A stretch of 64,000 nt of DNA, taken from Ailurus styani. Lineage: Eukaryota; Chordata; Mammalia; Carnivora; Ailuridae. A program made the translations under genes and the position numbers. This document shows, one piece after another, positions 22,535 through 33,043 of the stretch (positions are counted from its first letter, which is position 1; every line of letters starts with the position of its first letter). Where the stretch lies: NCBI GenBank assembly GCA_002007465.1, contig LNAC01001206.1, positions 203,910-267,909 of the forward strand, in the 5' to 3' direction. Below the pieces are notes generated by a model. That model did not search any database and was not told the origin of the DNA. It saw only the letters and a program-made list of their open reading frames with translations.

Positions 22535-22725
22535 GATAATGCTGCATACTATCACATGTAAAATGCTTCAGTATGCGTTATCTTAGCTGATCCTCAAACA
22601 AACGTCCGACAGATACATCGTAGTTCCCCACATCTTAGATGAAGGTATCTGAAGTTAAGTGATTGGTCCAAAGCTCCCAAGGGGCACAAGTAGTTCAATG
22701 GGACTAGAATTTGGTCCTCTAGGGA
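22535..22725 (-). mobile_element. MIR
   Basis: Antisense MIR: GTATGCGTTATCTTAGCTGA, CACATCTTAGATGAAGGTAT, TTAAGTGATTGGTCCAAAGC, AAGTAGTTCAATGGGACTAG. Nearly full length, old. Confidence 0.75.
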
Positions 22726-22729
22726 TAGG

Positions 22730-24080
22730 CCATGAGTCACTGCTTTGATCGATAAGAATGAATGGGGACCTAAAGTGTTAGAGCAGTCCCGTATCTCAAC
22801 AAGGCAGAACTTTCCCAAAACACACACACACAGCTCTGTAGGTGGTTCTGATACAGCCCTCCCCGACCTGCATTCTCCTCCTTCCCCTCCCCACCACCAA
22901 GTCAACTACCTGAAGGACCCCTCCTTTCATTAGCTGCCTTTCTCCTGTTTTAATAAAAGGACGTAGGTGAGAAAAATCTCAGAGCAGTCCAATTTAGCAT
23001 AAATTGACTATTCAACATAAGTGCATAAAGCCAAAGTAGGCACAGTTTGTGCTTCAATAGAAAACTATGAATTGTTGAGCTCATCTTTCCAGGTTATTTG
23101 ATTTTCCCTTTTCATTATCTTCCAGTTCTGTGAATTGTAGATCACTGAAGGCAATTCCAAGTAATTCTTGTCTGCAGACAAGGAAATGCTGCCAGGTGGC
23201 AGACAGTTCAATTCACCCCCTCCCGCCCCCCATTTCCATAGAAAATGCCAATTTTGCCTCTATGTGCACATACACTTCAATATCCCTGATCTATAAATGT
23301 GTCTTCTTTGGACTATGCTTTGAATGGACGGTAATGTAACATCTTCCTGGTTCTCTAACACTGTATGAGAGTCATGGTTTAACTTAAAAACAGACAAAAC
23401 TCCTTTAATAGGGTGAAAGTGACAGATGAGGAGGCAGGCAGGGCAGCCTTGTTGCAAGGAGATCAGAGCTCCTGCGTGGAGGGCTGGCAGCTCAAGGTGG
23501 AAACCCTGATCATTAACACCTGTAGAGCTGCCATTTCTTCAGAGGCTTTTAAAGGATGGCAAGAAAGCCTGTGCTGACCCCTCTGTGACACACAGCTTCC
23601 CTTGGTTCTATGCAAACATAAGCTAGGGTAATCCAGAGGGGTTGGGATCCATTATATAGTTCCCGTTCCTCCACATCTGTGGGTCTGTATTCATATGCTG
23701 CAGGCAGGGAGATGCTGGTGGCTTCCCACACCAGGCCATCGAAGGAAAAAGCAGGTTAGAAGAACCTGTTACTTAATAGGGGAAGTGATAATTTATTAGC
23801 AGTGTGAATGGTATGAGAGGTGTGCAAGGTAAAATCTGAAAGCTTCGGGTACTAGGAGGGAGACCTAGGAGGACAGCGCACAGATCACCAGCGAATATTA
23901 CTTTCAGACACTTGAAGTGCCCATAATTGGCTCCACAGTAGAGCTGAGTTTCACAGTCGCTCAGTGGATAGGCTGTCACCTGTTTATCTATGCTTGAAAG
24001 TTTTCACTCTATTGTTGCTGGTTATTTCTGACAGTTGTGCTGTCCGTAGATTGAACCAATAAACATTTGATAAACCTCTA
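22730..24080. other. Unassigned sequence
   Basis: About 1.35 kb including a short (CA)n near 22820. ORFs up to 103 codons on the minus strand (22594-22905) overlap the MIR and have no recognisable domain. No exon seen. Confidence 0.4.
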
Positions 24081-24082
24081 TG

Positions 24083-24442
24083 CTGTGCTTCTCAAAGTGC
24101 AGTCAGCAGGCCCCTGATCAGAACTGCTATCATTCCGGGTGCCTGGGTGGTTCAGTGGGTTAAAGCCTCTGCCTTCAGCTCAGGTCATGATCTCAGGGTC
24201 CTGAGATCGAGCCCCACATCGGTCTCTCTGCTCAGCAGGGAGCCCGTTTCCTCTTCTCTCTGTGCCTGCCTCTCTGCCTACTTGTGATCTCTCTCTGTCA
24301 AATAGATAAATAAAATCTTAAAAAAAAAAGAACTATCATTCCTTGTCCAAGATGAAGATTCTTGGGGTTCACCCCTGACAACAGTTAGAAATCTCCACTT
24401 TGAACAAATTTACTTACACACACTGAAGTTTGAGAATCACTG
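24083..24442 (-). mobile_element. MER5A-type hAT MITE split by a SINE
   Basis: Left half begins CTGTGCTTCTCAAAGTGCAG and right half ends GAAGTTTGAGAATCACTG; these are the terminal inverted repeats of MER5A (CAGTGGTTCTCAAA type). The middle words GATTCTTGGGGTTCACCCC and GTTAGAAATC fit. The SINE at 24137-24332 interrupts it. Confidence 0.75.
24137..24332 (+). mobile_element. CAN SINE in MER5A
   Basis: Sense SINE, GGGTGCCTGGGTGGTTCAG to A-tail. Duplication CTATCATTCC at 24127-24136 and 24333-24342. Confidence 0.94.
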
Positions 24443-24934
24443 ACACAGAATAATTATACTAACTAGTTGAAGCTGAACAATTGTGACCACAGAATCATTG
24501 TTGATTTGAAACCTTGGGAACTTCCCAGATGAAATCTGAAACTGGCCCCCATACCCAGAAGGCAAAGAGAAACAGAAGAAAGAGGCAGATCCTCCAGCTT
24601 GGTAGGCAGCAGGTTTCATGAGCAAGAGAGCTTGTCTCGGGCAGCCACAAGACAGGTAGGTCCCTGCACCTGCCCATCAAATCTTCAGTTTCTATCGAGG
24701 CCCTGATGGGCTTCAGCCTGTATACAGTGCAGCTGTTCTCAACACCACATCACATCTCAAGGCTAGGTCCTTGGGGCACCATCTGGGAGCAGGGAAGGAA
24801 CGTGGAAGCCACATTTCAAGGACAAGGGAGGAGTGAAAAGCTTCCAAGTGCCCAGGTCCAGCTCACAGGTCAACCAGCAGTTGGGTCCTCCTGATGACCC
24901 TTCCACAACAATCATCAAATGTGGGTTGTTCAAA

Positions 24935-25045
24935 GGGCCTTTTATCCCATCTGTACCATGGAGCTCTATTACCTGCCTCACAGGACTATGATGATCATCA
25001 AATGTGTAGTACATGTGCAGGTGCTTTGTATACTGTGAAAGCAAA
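24935..25045 (+). mobile_element. MIR fragment
   Basis: CCATCTGTACCATGGAGCTC, TATTACCTGCCTCACAGGAC and CATGTGCAGGTGCTTTG follow the sense MIR 3' half. Confidence 0.7.
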
Positions 25046-25164
25046 TATTACTCAGGCTCTGAAACAAGCAAGAATGTCAATGAATAAATGAATCAATCAA
25101 TGCAAAGTTATCTGGTATCTGAGAAGAAGAAGATAAATATTTGTTGATAAATGAACTCACCTAC

Positions 25165-25260
25165 AGATTGTCTAATATTGTCTCATAGATGAAGAAACTG
25201 AGTGCCAAAATACCAAAGTAACTTGGCCAAGATCACAGAGTTAGACCATGAAAAAATCCT
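25165..25260 (-). mobile_element. MIR fragment
   Basis: ATAGATGAAGAAACTGAGTG, AAAGTAACTTGGCCAAGATC and ACAGAGTTAGACC are the antisense MIR core. Confidence 0.75.
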
Positions 25261-26379
25261 GCAGAGAATGAGGACAGGATACAAGGGCCATGCATCTGGA
25301 GAAATGGAAGAAAACAAAGTAAAATAAAGGTTATTGTATAGTTAGGGCACAGCTTCGCAGAAGGTGGAGACTCTGTTATACCAACAGGCTGAAGATGGAA
25401 GGAAATGTCTGGTTCAGCCTAAACTGGGAAAAATTAAATCACACCTGCCTTTAGAAATAGCTACAAATTTATGGAACAGTATGGACGAAAGAAGGTCCCA
25501 GGGAACAAAGTCATGCTTTCAGATAAGCAGAAATAAACTAAATATCCTAACACTTCATAATTAAAGTACCGATAAATGGTGTCACTTAATCTGGAATCCA
25601 GTTCCCTACATTGCCCCACGTGGTGGCCCAAGTTCTAAGTCACATGGCAATTCCAAGCCACAAAGATGCTCAACACCTAGCATCACATTTCTGGGACACG
25701 GTGAGGACACACTATGGGTATGGTTATTTGTTTCATTCAAACGCCTTTAATTCATGTATGCCTCAATCTTGTCAAGCTGAAAATAAAAAAGCTCAAAGAA
25801 GCCATTCATAGATTAAATATCAAGTAATAATAAAGTCATTCTGGAAGAATTATCGACAATTTATGCTTCTCCTTTGCAGTTGATTAAGTCTTGTGATACA
25901 ACAAACTAACCAAATAGTAACAGTAATGGTCTACAGCTAATGCTCCCTGAAGGGTTTCGAATCTGTTCAACTTGAGAGGACTCAGAGAGACTGATACAGA
26001 GTCTACAGTGTCTGTGAAGGAGGTAGCCACATAGACATCAAAGCTGTCCGGAATCCATGCACACCGTCTAGGCTTCATCTGATGGATGCTAGAACACAAG
26101 GAAACACCCTGAGGGTTCTCACCTTCTGACTCGTGCCTGGCCTTCCAAGAGACTTTCATGTAAAATCTAGAGAGAAACTCTTATAAAATAAATGGGGGTG
26201 GGAGAAGGGTACAACAGCACACGAACAAACCCAATGACAATGAGAAAAAAAACCAAAACCCTATTATTTTACCATTTTTGTGTCACCAGCACCCTTTCAG
26301 TCCCCATATGCAGCAAGGCTTTTGGCTTTAGTGGGAATTTTAATAATTGCAATATGGTTCTCAGAGAATCTCAATTGTT
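25261..26379. other. Unassigned sequence
   Basis: About 1.1 kb with no recognised repeat. ORFs of 60-91 codons have no domain I can name. Confidence 0.4.
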
Positions 26380-27180
26380 CATTTAACAAATATTTGTATT
26401 TTGAAAAAAAAAAAAAACAACAGTGAACAAAACCCAAAGCCTATTTCATGAAGCCTGCAATTTATTTGGGGGGCGGGGGGGCAGATAAACAAATGCATAT
26501 ATAATATGTGCCATAAAGCAAAATAAAAGGTAAGGGCAGAGACAGTGACCAAGGAGTTCAATTTCAGCCGTAGGAAATGAGAAGCCAGGCCAGAGAAGTG
26601 CACCCATGATGGAGAGAGGAGCAAGTGGAAAGGCCTGAGAAAAGGACGCGTTTCCTGCATTCAAAAAACAACAGGGAAGGCAGTACACCTGGAGTGCAGG
26701 TCAAGAGGGGGAGGCTGGTAGGAGCAGGCCTAGGGCCTGGTCATGAGGATCTCTCCCATGGTACGTTTTCCACTATATTCCAAGTGGGACTCCACTTTAT
26801 GATTTGAGTGGGAACATGTCATGATCTGATTCAATCATAAAAAGATCAATTTGGCTGTGGACCAAAGACACATGGTTGGGGAAGGGAGCAGCGAGTTAGG
26901 AGACCACTGCAGACTCCACTCGATCTGCTGCCTCAGACGGGAGCCTTAGCTGTGGAGGTGGTGACAAGTAGCTCTATTTGGGACAATATTTCTAAAGTAG
27001 AATCCGTAAGACTTGAGAATGGGTTCAAAGTGGGGTGGGACAGAAAGCAGTCAAGGATCGCTCCAAGAATTTGTGCTCCATAACTAGATGAATGGCAGTG
27101 CCATTTGTCAAGGAGAGCACATGCGGAAGTGGGGTGTGTTCAATTTAATATACACATGACACTTCCAATGGGTTCATGTT
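26380..27180 (+). repeat. Mammal-wide interspersed repeat, family not named
   Basis: The order AGTGAACAAAACCCAAAG, GTGGAAAGGCCTGAG, GGACTCCACTTTATGA, CATGTCATGATCTGATTC, AAAAGATCAATTTGGCTGTG, GTTAGGAGACCACTGCAG, GTGGAGGTGGTGACAAG, AGTCAAGGATCGCTCCAAG matches a very common mammalian repeat that I know by sight but cannot name with confidence. ORFs here belong to it. It contains a G-run at 26467-26481. Confidence 0.55.
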
Positions 27181-27865
27181 CACAGGCAAATGTGACCGTG
27201 AATAACACTCCGTGCTACAGGATCTATGATGGTGAAAGTGTAAATCTAATGAAAAAGCTTATAAACTATTAAAGCTCGTATTCTGTTTGCTTAAAGTGTC
27301 AGTTTTCCCAGAAATCATCCATCTCAAGCATCTCCTTGATCTGCAGAAGCACCATGCTCTTTGGCTTCTTCCCTGGAAAATTTCAACTATGTTCACTCCC
27401 CTGGTTAATTATTTACACAGTACCTGCTTGACAGGACCCTATGCGACCAGAAACTGACAAAAGAACAAAGGAAGAGATGGAAGAACAGCTGGGTAGTGGC
27501 CAGGGCACAAAAGGAGGGAACAGACAAAAAGGAACCAAGGGCAACGCTCAGAACAAAATGTACATTAGGTAATTAACCACAAATCAGGCAGTGAAATTCA
27601 ACAGCACATGTGGTTCTGAGGCATGGAATTAATATTACAACTAGGGTTATTAATATGTAGGAAGCCTCAATTAGATAAATGGAAGCACTCAATTTATGGA
27701 AAAGAGGTATACAGAAGAAGACCCGGGGACTGGTAAGGACGTTTCACATTATGTCCTTGCCCAAAGACCAGACAGCTTAATCTCCTAAAACGTATTCAAT
27801 CTCCTCTAGAGTGTAATACAGTTAAGACCTCTGTTTAGAAACACAGTCCTTGTGATAAAAGACAC
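27181..27865. other. Unassigned sequence
   Basis: About 690 bp. Nothing recognised. Confidence 0.4.
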
Positions 27866-27869
27866 AGAG

Positions 27870-28010
27870 TCAAGAGTCTCAGGTGCCAGAGACAGCTCTG
27901 ATTTTTGACAAGCTATTTGGTCTTTATGGGTCTCCATTTCCCACTGTGAAAGTGAAAGTCAGGCCCAGTGATCATGAAGGCTCCTCTGGCTCTAACCATT
28001 GGCATTTCCG
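27870..28010 (+). mobile_element. MIR fragment
   Basis: TTTTGACAAGCTATTTGGTC, GGGTCTCCATTTCCCACTGT and GAAGGCTCCTCTGGCTCTAA follow a sense MIR with the variant 3' end. Confidence 0.65.
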
Positions 28011-28185
28011 CTGTGGGTCATGATCACCCCACATGGGCAGCCCCGACCTGTCCTCCCACTCACATCACTGCACCAACGAAGAAGAAAGAGCCACCCACTT
28101 TCAAAAAGATTTTCAGTCAACCTAAAATGATAATGATAAACCTCATCAGTAATCAAAGAAATACCCATTAAAGAGGGAGTTACTG

Positions 28186-28386
28186 GGACATCTAGGTGGC
28201 TCAGTTGGTTAAGCGACTGCCTTCAGCTCAGGTCGTGATCTCAGGGACCTGGGATCGAGCCCCATATTGGGCTCCTTGCTCAGCAGGGAACCTGCTTCTC
28301 CCTCTCCCTGTCCCTGCTACTCTGCCTGCTTGTGCTTTCTCTCTGTCAAATAAATAAATAAAAATTATTAAAAAACAAAACAAAAC
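28186..28386 (+). mobile_element. CAN SINE
   Basis: Sense SINE (GGTGGCTCAGTTGGTTAAGC head) with an A-rich, C-interrupted tail. Duplication AGGGAGTTACTG / AGGGAGTTATTG at 28174-28185 and 28387-28398. Confidence 0.93.
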
Positions 28387-28399
28387 AGGGAGTTATTGA

Positions 28400-29588
28400 G
28401 GAATAAAAACAGAACAGCCTTCCAGGAAATGAAGAGGCTTTATTCTGAAATGGTGACCAGTTCTTTGGTTAGTGAAGGAGGAGGAAGACAGCCCCAGGTG
28501 AGGATTTCTTTACTCCATTCCTATTAGCCTCCACACCACTGCCGACTTTGGGCCAGCCACAGAACACCCTGGCCTCCATTTTTTTAATTTAAAAAAAGAG
28601 TGAGAGGAACTCCACGCCACATTTTTGCTTAAATCAGAATCAGAAATAGTAACCAGACTCACTTAATTTTTAACTTAGATTACCACATTACCAAATCAGG
28701 TTGTAAATCTTTTGAAAAGGAAGTCTGACCCCAGGTATAAAAGATACCCTCACAATACCTATGTGATTGCTTTACATAGAGTACTTCACATAAAATCAAG
28801 CATAAAGTTATAGTCTGTGTTCGCTTACTGAATTAACAAATAGATCCGTTCGGCATTAGGAGGGTACGCCCATGTGGGTCCTGCCCAAACACTGTGGGCT
28901 CCAAGAGAGGGCAGGTTGGTGGGGGACCAGTCAGCTCCGCTGGTCCCCTGGGGGTGTCTAGAGTCGTCATCCTCCAGGCCTCTGGCTCCTTCTTGCTGGT
29001 ATAATGAGATCCAGGACACCTGAAGTGGACCATCTCTGTCTCTTGCTCAAGTCCAAAGGCCTCAAGAAGCCGTGCAGGCTGCTCTCTTACACCTCCAGAA
29101 GCCACCTGGGCAGCAGTGGCAATGAACAGTAAGAAGCTGGGAACTTTGCTTCCCTTAAGTGGATTACTTTGGCACCTAATACACTTTGAGCACAGCCTGT
29201 GGCTGTGGAAGGTGGATGGTCTCTAAACAATCAAATCATGTCTCCATGGGAAATAAAGACATTGCTTTACAGGTAGATCCTTTTAGCTACCAGTCCCCAA
29301 ATACTGTGGCTTAAGCTGTAGTTTTTGTAGCATAAACAATTCTTCATTTTCAGCATAACTTTATGCATACTAACTGTCCTGCAGGAGCTGACAAGTGGAC
29401 TTCTGCCATCATGAAACAGCCGGGGAACTATGGCCCTGAGTACTCTGCACGGAGCTGTCCTCCTCCCGTTCCAAGCATCTCCACCCAGCCAGCACTTGTA
29501 CTTGTCCGGTGGGGCCAGCCGTCTGCCTGTGGGAGGTGCACCCCTCCCGCACCCCCCACCCCAGCCTGCTAATGCGCATTTGCAGTTT
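28400..29588. other. Unassigned sequence, partly GC-richer
   Basis: About 1.2 kb. A 90-codon minus-strand ORF (28833-29105) and a 69-codon plus-strand ORF (29363-29572) lie in GC-richer parts. Neither resembles a family I know and no exon boundaries are evident. Confidence 0.35.
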
Positions 29589-29603
29589 CCAAAGTAGCCT
29601 ATA

Positions 29604-29794
29604 ATTTTTTTAAAGATTTTATTTATTTATTTGACAGAGAGAGATTACAAGTAGGCAGAGAGGCAGGCAGAGAGAGAGGAGGAAGCAGGCTCCCTGCCAA
29701 GCAGGGAACCCAATGGGGGCTCGATCCCAGGACCCTGAGATCATGACCTGAGCTGAAGGCAGAGGCTTTAACCCACTGAGCCACCCAGGCGCCC
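29604..29794 (-). mobile_element. CAN SINE
   Basis: Antisense SINE; duplication CCAAAGTAGCCTATA, 15 bp exact, at 29589-29603 and 29795-29809. With the sense SINE at 29901 it forms a head-to-head inverted pair. Confidence 0.95.
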
Positions 29795-29900
29795 CCAAAG
29801 TAGCCTATATTTTAAGCTTCCCAACATTCCCCACAAATTTTGCTAAAAGAAATCTGTATGGTATGTTGGCCTAATGCAAGAAGAGAAAGAATTACAGACA

Positions 29901-30059
29901 GGGGCGCCTGGGTGCCTCAGTGGGTTAAAGCCTCTCCCTTAGGCTCAGGTCATGATCTCAGGGTCCTGAGATCGAGCTCCGCATCGGGCTCCCTGCTCAG
30001 CGGGGATCCTGCTTCCTCCTCTCTCTGCCTGCCTCTCTGCCTACTTGTAATCTCTCAAA

Positions 30060-30094
<35 letters not shown>

Positions 30095-30108
30095 AATCTT
30101 TAAAAAAA
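29901..30108 (+). mobile_element. CAN SINE with expanded (AAAT)n
   Basis: Sense SINE beginning GGGGCGCCTGGGTGCCTCAG. The tail holds a long (AAAT)n run (about 30056-30095). Duplication AGAATTACAGACA / AGAATTGCAGACA at 29888-29900 and 30109-30121. Confidence 0.95.
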
Positions 30109-30121
30109 AGAATTGCAGACA

Positions 30122-30588
30122 AAAAGCACAGTTTATTTATATAACATGAGGAGGACAAGAGTTTTCATGGGCAGATTTATAGTCCTTTTTATCAATTTAC
30201 TTTAAATGATGCAAAAGAGAAGGTAGAGGTCACCGAGAATCCCAGCATTTTACAGAAAAGTCGTTACAGGAAATGATACCATGACTCCATTCTCACACCA
30301 TACTCACAGCTCTCCGCACCCCCTTGCAGGGCCTGCCCCACTTTCTATATGTGTGCATATACACGTGTACATGTATACAAACACACGCGGACTTCTTTTA
30401 CATAAACTAGAATTATGGGATAACTCTTGAACTCTTGAACAGCACATTCTGAGCATCTTTGCAGAGCTACAACTTGGCACCCTATTACACAGATACACAG
30501 CATTTGTTAAACATGTTTCTCCCCGGTCTCCTAACAAAGGTAGAAGATGTTTTTGCTGACAAATAGGTGACACTTTCCAAGGGAGACA
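30122..30588. other. Unassigned sequence
   Basis: About 470 bp with a short TG/CA-rich patch near 30345-30390. Nothing else recognised. Confidence 0.4.
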
Positions 30589-30589
30589 A

Positions 30590-30720
30590 GGACGATCAGC
30601 CCTGCTTTATGTGTAAGAAAATTAAGGCTGAGGAGGTAAGTGACTTGTCAGAAGTCACACGGCTGCTAAGTGGGGAGCAGGACACAGACAGGAGAGTCTC
30701 CCTGTGAATCCTGGCCTCCC
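30590..30720 (-). mobile_element. MIR
   Basis: TAAGAAAATTAAGGCTGAGG, AGGTAAGTGACTTGTCAGAA, GTCACACGGCTGCTAAGTGG are the antisense MIR core with good spacing. Confidence 0.82.
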
Positions 30721-30967
30721 CCTGGCTCCTCTCCACTAACCACTCACCATGTGGAAACATGCATCTGACATTCTCCTTCCCACCAACCAGGACTCAGCAT
30801 GATCTGCCCCAGGAAAAACCTCAGTCTTTGCCAAAGCAGTCTCCCTCCTTAGAATTGAGGAGTAGTATGAAACTAGTAAGACTTTTTTTATTTATAACCT
30901 TGACAACATTATAAATAAGCCCCTGATTTTTTGCTGATATTGTCCTAATTATTGGGCTGGAGGGAAA
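30721..30967. other. Unassigned sequence
   Basis: About 250 bp between the MIR and the LTR-like block. Nothing recognised. Confidence 0.35.
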
Positions 30968-30973
30968 TGGAAG

Positions 30974-31268
30974 CTGTACAAAATAGAGGAAGTCCAAGAC
31001 GGCTGACCCTCCCGTCAAAACTCCTGCAGCTGACACGTCAACCTCAGGAAACCAAAACCTAAGCGGGAAACCAAAACTCTCCGCCCTCCACCTAGCCGCA
31101 CTCTCCCCAACCCCCTACCGGTCCCAATAAATACCCTCCTCACCCTGCCTTGGGCACTGACTTCCGCGACTCCCTTCTCTCAGAGTCGCGGAAGCTCGCC
31201 CCAGGGCATCTCTATTAAAAACTCCCCTCGTGCCTATTCGTCTGGTGCTTTGTTTAATCCGCAGTTAC
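30974..31268 (+). mobile_element. LTR-like element (solo, class I type?)
   Basis: The order of signals fits a retroviral U3-R-U5: short direct repeats GGAAACCAAAAC and GGGAAACCAAAACT (about 31047-31080), CCAATAAATACC as a TATA-like box (about 31123-31134), an exact 11-bp inverted repeat CTTCCGCGACT / AGTCGCGGAAG (about 31161-31194) where R begins in many gammaretroviruses, a TATTAAA poly(A) signal (about 31213) and a GT-rich stretch 25-40 bases later. A 6-bp direct repeat TGGAAG lies at 30968-30973 and 31269-31274, but the ends are not canonical TG...CA, so the limits are uncertain. No internal viral gene is adjacent. Alternative: an unrelated promoter. Confidence 0.5.
31161..31195. repeat. 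11-bp perfect inverted repeat (R-region-like stem-loop)
   Basis: Arms CTTCCGCGACT and AGTCGCGGAAG are exact complements around a C/T-rich loop of about 12 bases, just upstream of ATTAAA. It supports the LTR reading. Confidence 0.85.
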
Positions 31269-31274
31269 TGGAAG

Positions 31275-31696
31275 GGCTGCCAGGGAAACCTTAGACTAAT
31301 GGGCAGGGTTGAAGACAAAGGATAAGGGAAGAACCTAGTTTAGGAGATCGGGAGCCCAGAACACCAGAAAGACAGTCCGTAGAAGAATTAGCGATGTTAA
31401 GAACAGCAGAGCTAGTGGAAAGTAGCAGAATCGGATAAACAAGAGTTGTTAACAGCAAGAACGAAGGAAAATGACCAAAGAAGTGGTCATAAAAACTTGG
31501 AAGTGAGCTGCAGGTCCAGAAGGAAGTTGAAGCCAGTTCAGGAAATTTCCCAAAGTGGAGTCCCTGGGCTGACATTAGCTCAGAGGATTGCCACAGGGAA
31601 CGGTCACCACTACAGCCCATCACTACAGCCCAGTCTTTCTGCAAGGCTGAGCAGAGCACATAACCCTCACACAGCACCTTATTCATAAGCGGTATT
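31275..31696. other. Unassigned sequence
   Basis: About 420 bp. A 131-codon minus-strand ORF spans 31291-31686; it shows a hydrophobic Ser/Leu-rich composition but no family that I recognise and no supporting signal. Not annotated as a gene. Confidence 0.35.
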
Positions 31697-31711
31697 AAAA
31701 ATCCATGTGTT

Positions 31712-31904
31712 GGGCGCCCAGGTGGCTCAATGGGTCAAAGCCTCTGCCTTTGGCTCAGGTAATGATCTCAGGGTCCTGGGATCAAGGCTGGCATTGGGCT
31801 CCCTGCTCAGCAGGGAGCCTGCTTACTCCTCTCTCTGTCTGCCTCTCTGCCTACTTGTGATCTCTTTCTCTCTCTGTCAAACAAATAAATAAAATCTTTT
31901 TTTA
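31712..31904 (+). mobile_element. Young CAN SINE
   Basis: Sense SINE; duplication AAAAATCCATGTGTT, 15 bp exact, at 31697-31711 and 31905-31919. The base before the left copy gives a nick site TTTT/AA on the opposite strand, as expected for LINE-1 endonuclease. Confidence 0.96.
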
Positions 31905-31919
31905 AAAAATCCATGTGTT

Positions 31920-32235
31920 ATTTAGGAAATACACAGGGAAGGATTTAGGAGTAAAGGAACAGGATGTATGCAACTTCCTCTCAAATTGTTTAGAAAAATG
32001 CAATGTGTATATGTATGTATATGTACATATGCATACATCTATGCCTATAATGTATACATATACAGACACAGAGAATGAGAAAATGAACACACAACTTGTT
32101 AAAAGTTGGTGAACATGAATAAAGTACCCTGAGTTCCCTACACCGTTCTGCCAAAAAAAAAAAGAAAATCTATGTGTTGATTTAGTGTGATCTGCTATAC
32201 CCGGGTATTAATCCTTTACTTTGTTTAAAACTAAC
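31920..32235. other. Unassigned, with ATGTAT-rich patch
   Basis: Holds a low-complexity TATGTA/TACATA patch (about 32003-32068) and an A-run near 32152. Nothing else recognised. Confidence 0.4.
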
Positions 32236-32239
32236 TTAC

Positions 32240-32560
32240 TTCTCTACCAAATACTGTCTGAGGGTCCACTAGGTGCCGCACACTGTGTAGAGTGTTGAGG
32301 ATACAAGTAAGAATTAGATACAGTCTTTGAGTTGAAGCAAGCTAAAATCCAAAGGGAGAGACAAGTGCATAAATGAAAATATATTACAGTGAATTTGACT
32401 TCTATGTAGAAACAGACAACAGGGCAGCAGAACTTTTAGGAAGCGTTAAACCCTTTCTGACAAGACGAAGAGGAAAAGCTTCACAGAGGAAATAGTATTT
32501 GACCGAGGTCCTGAACACAAACATGACTTGAATAATCAGAAGCTGGAAGGAGCTCCTTGA
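32240..32560 (-). mobile_element. L2 3' region
   Basis: CCACTAGGTGCCGCACACTG, TTGAGGATACAAGTAAG, CTTCACAGAGGAAATAGTAT and TTTGACCGAGGTCCTGAA follow the antisense L2 order. Confidence 0.6.
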
Positions 32561-32826
32561 CATTTATATGAAGCAGGGAAACCCATGCTAAGTGCCGTCC
32601 ATATAAATTCATTCGCCCTTGTAAGCACCGCGGCTGATGTGAGAAGCTAGTGGCGTTTGTGCTGTGAACCAAACCACTGGGGTGGGAGCCACGGAGAAGA
32701 CTGACTGCACCTCATATTTCATTAATTTTGGAAAAGCACGCTGCTAATGGGGTCAGCCTCTTTGGACATTTGGAGTCAGAAAATGCCCTAACCTCTGCAA
32801 CTTCCTGTAAAAATAACCAGGTGTCG

Positions 32827-32973
32827 GGCACCTGTGTGGCTCAGTCGGTTAGGCATCTGCCTTCGGCTCAGGTCATGATCCCAGGGTCCTGGGATCGAGT
32901 CCCGATCAAACTTGCTTCTCCTTCTGCCTCTGCCTCTCTCTCATGCGTGAATAAATAAAATTTTAAAAATAAT
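32827..32973 (+). mobile_element. CAN SINE, internally shortened
   Basis: Sense SINE: GGCACCTGTGTGGCTCAG, GGGATCGAGTCCCGATCAA, then a short CT-rich part and AATAAATAAAATTTT. About 40 bp of the body after the B box is missing. Flanks ATAACCAGGTGTC / ATAACTGTGTC are a degraded duplication. Confidence 0.9.
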
Positions 32974-32999
32974 AATAACTGTGTCAGTGCAGTATGAGA

Positions 33000-33043
33000 A
33001 TTCTATTACCTCTACTGGCAAAACTATTCTATTACCTCTACTG
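33000..33043 (+). repeat. 18-bp direct repeat, tandem duplication
   Basis: ATTCTATTACCTCTACTG at 33000-33017 and 33026-33043 (26-bp period). Confidence 0.85.

Noticed and set aside
28833..29105. 90-codon minus-strand ORF considered as a possible exon
   Set aside because: No flanking splice signals that stand out, no known domain, and ORFs of this length are common in this GC-richer stretch.
31291..31686. 131-codon minus-strand ORF next to the LTR-like block
   Set aside because: I looked for retroviral gag, pol or env similarity and saw no motif. Left unannotated.
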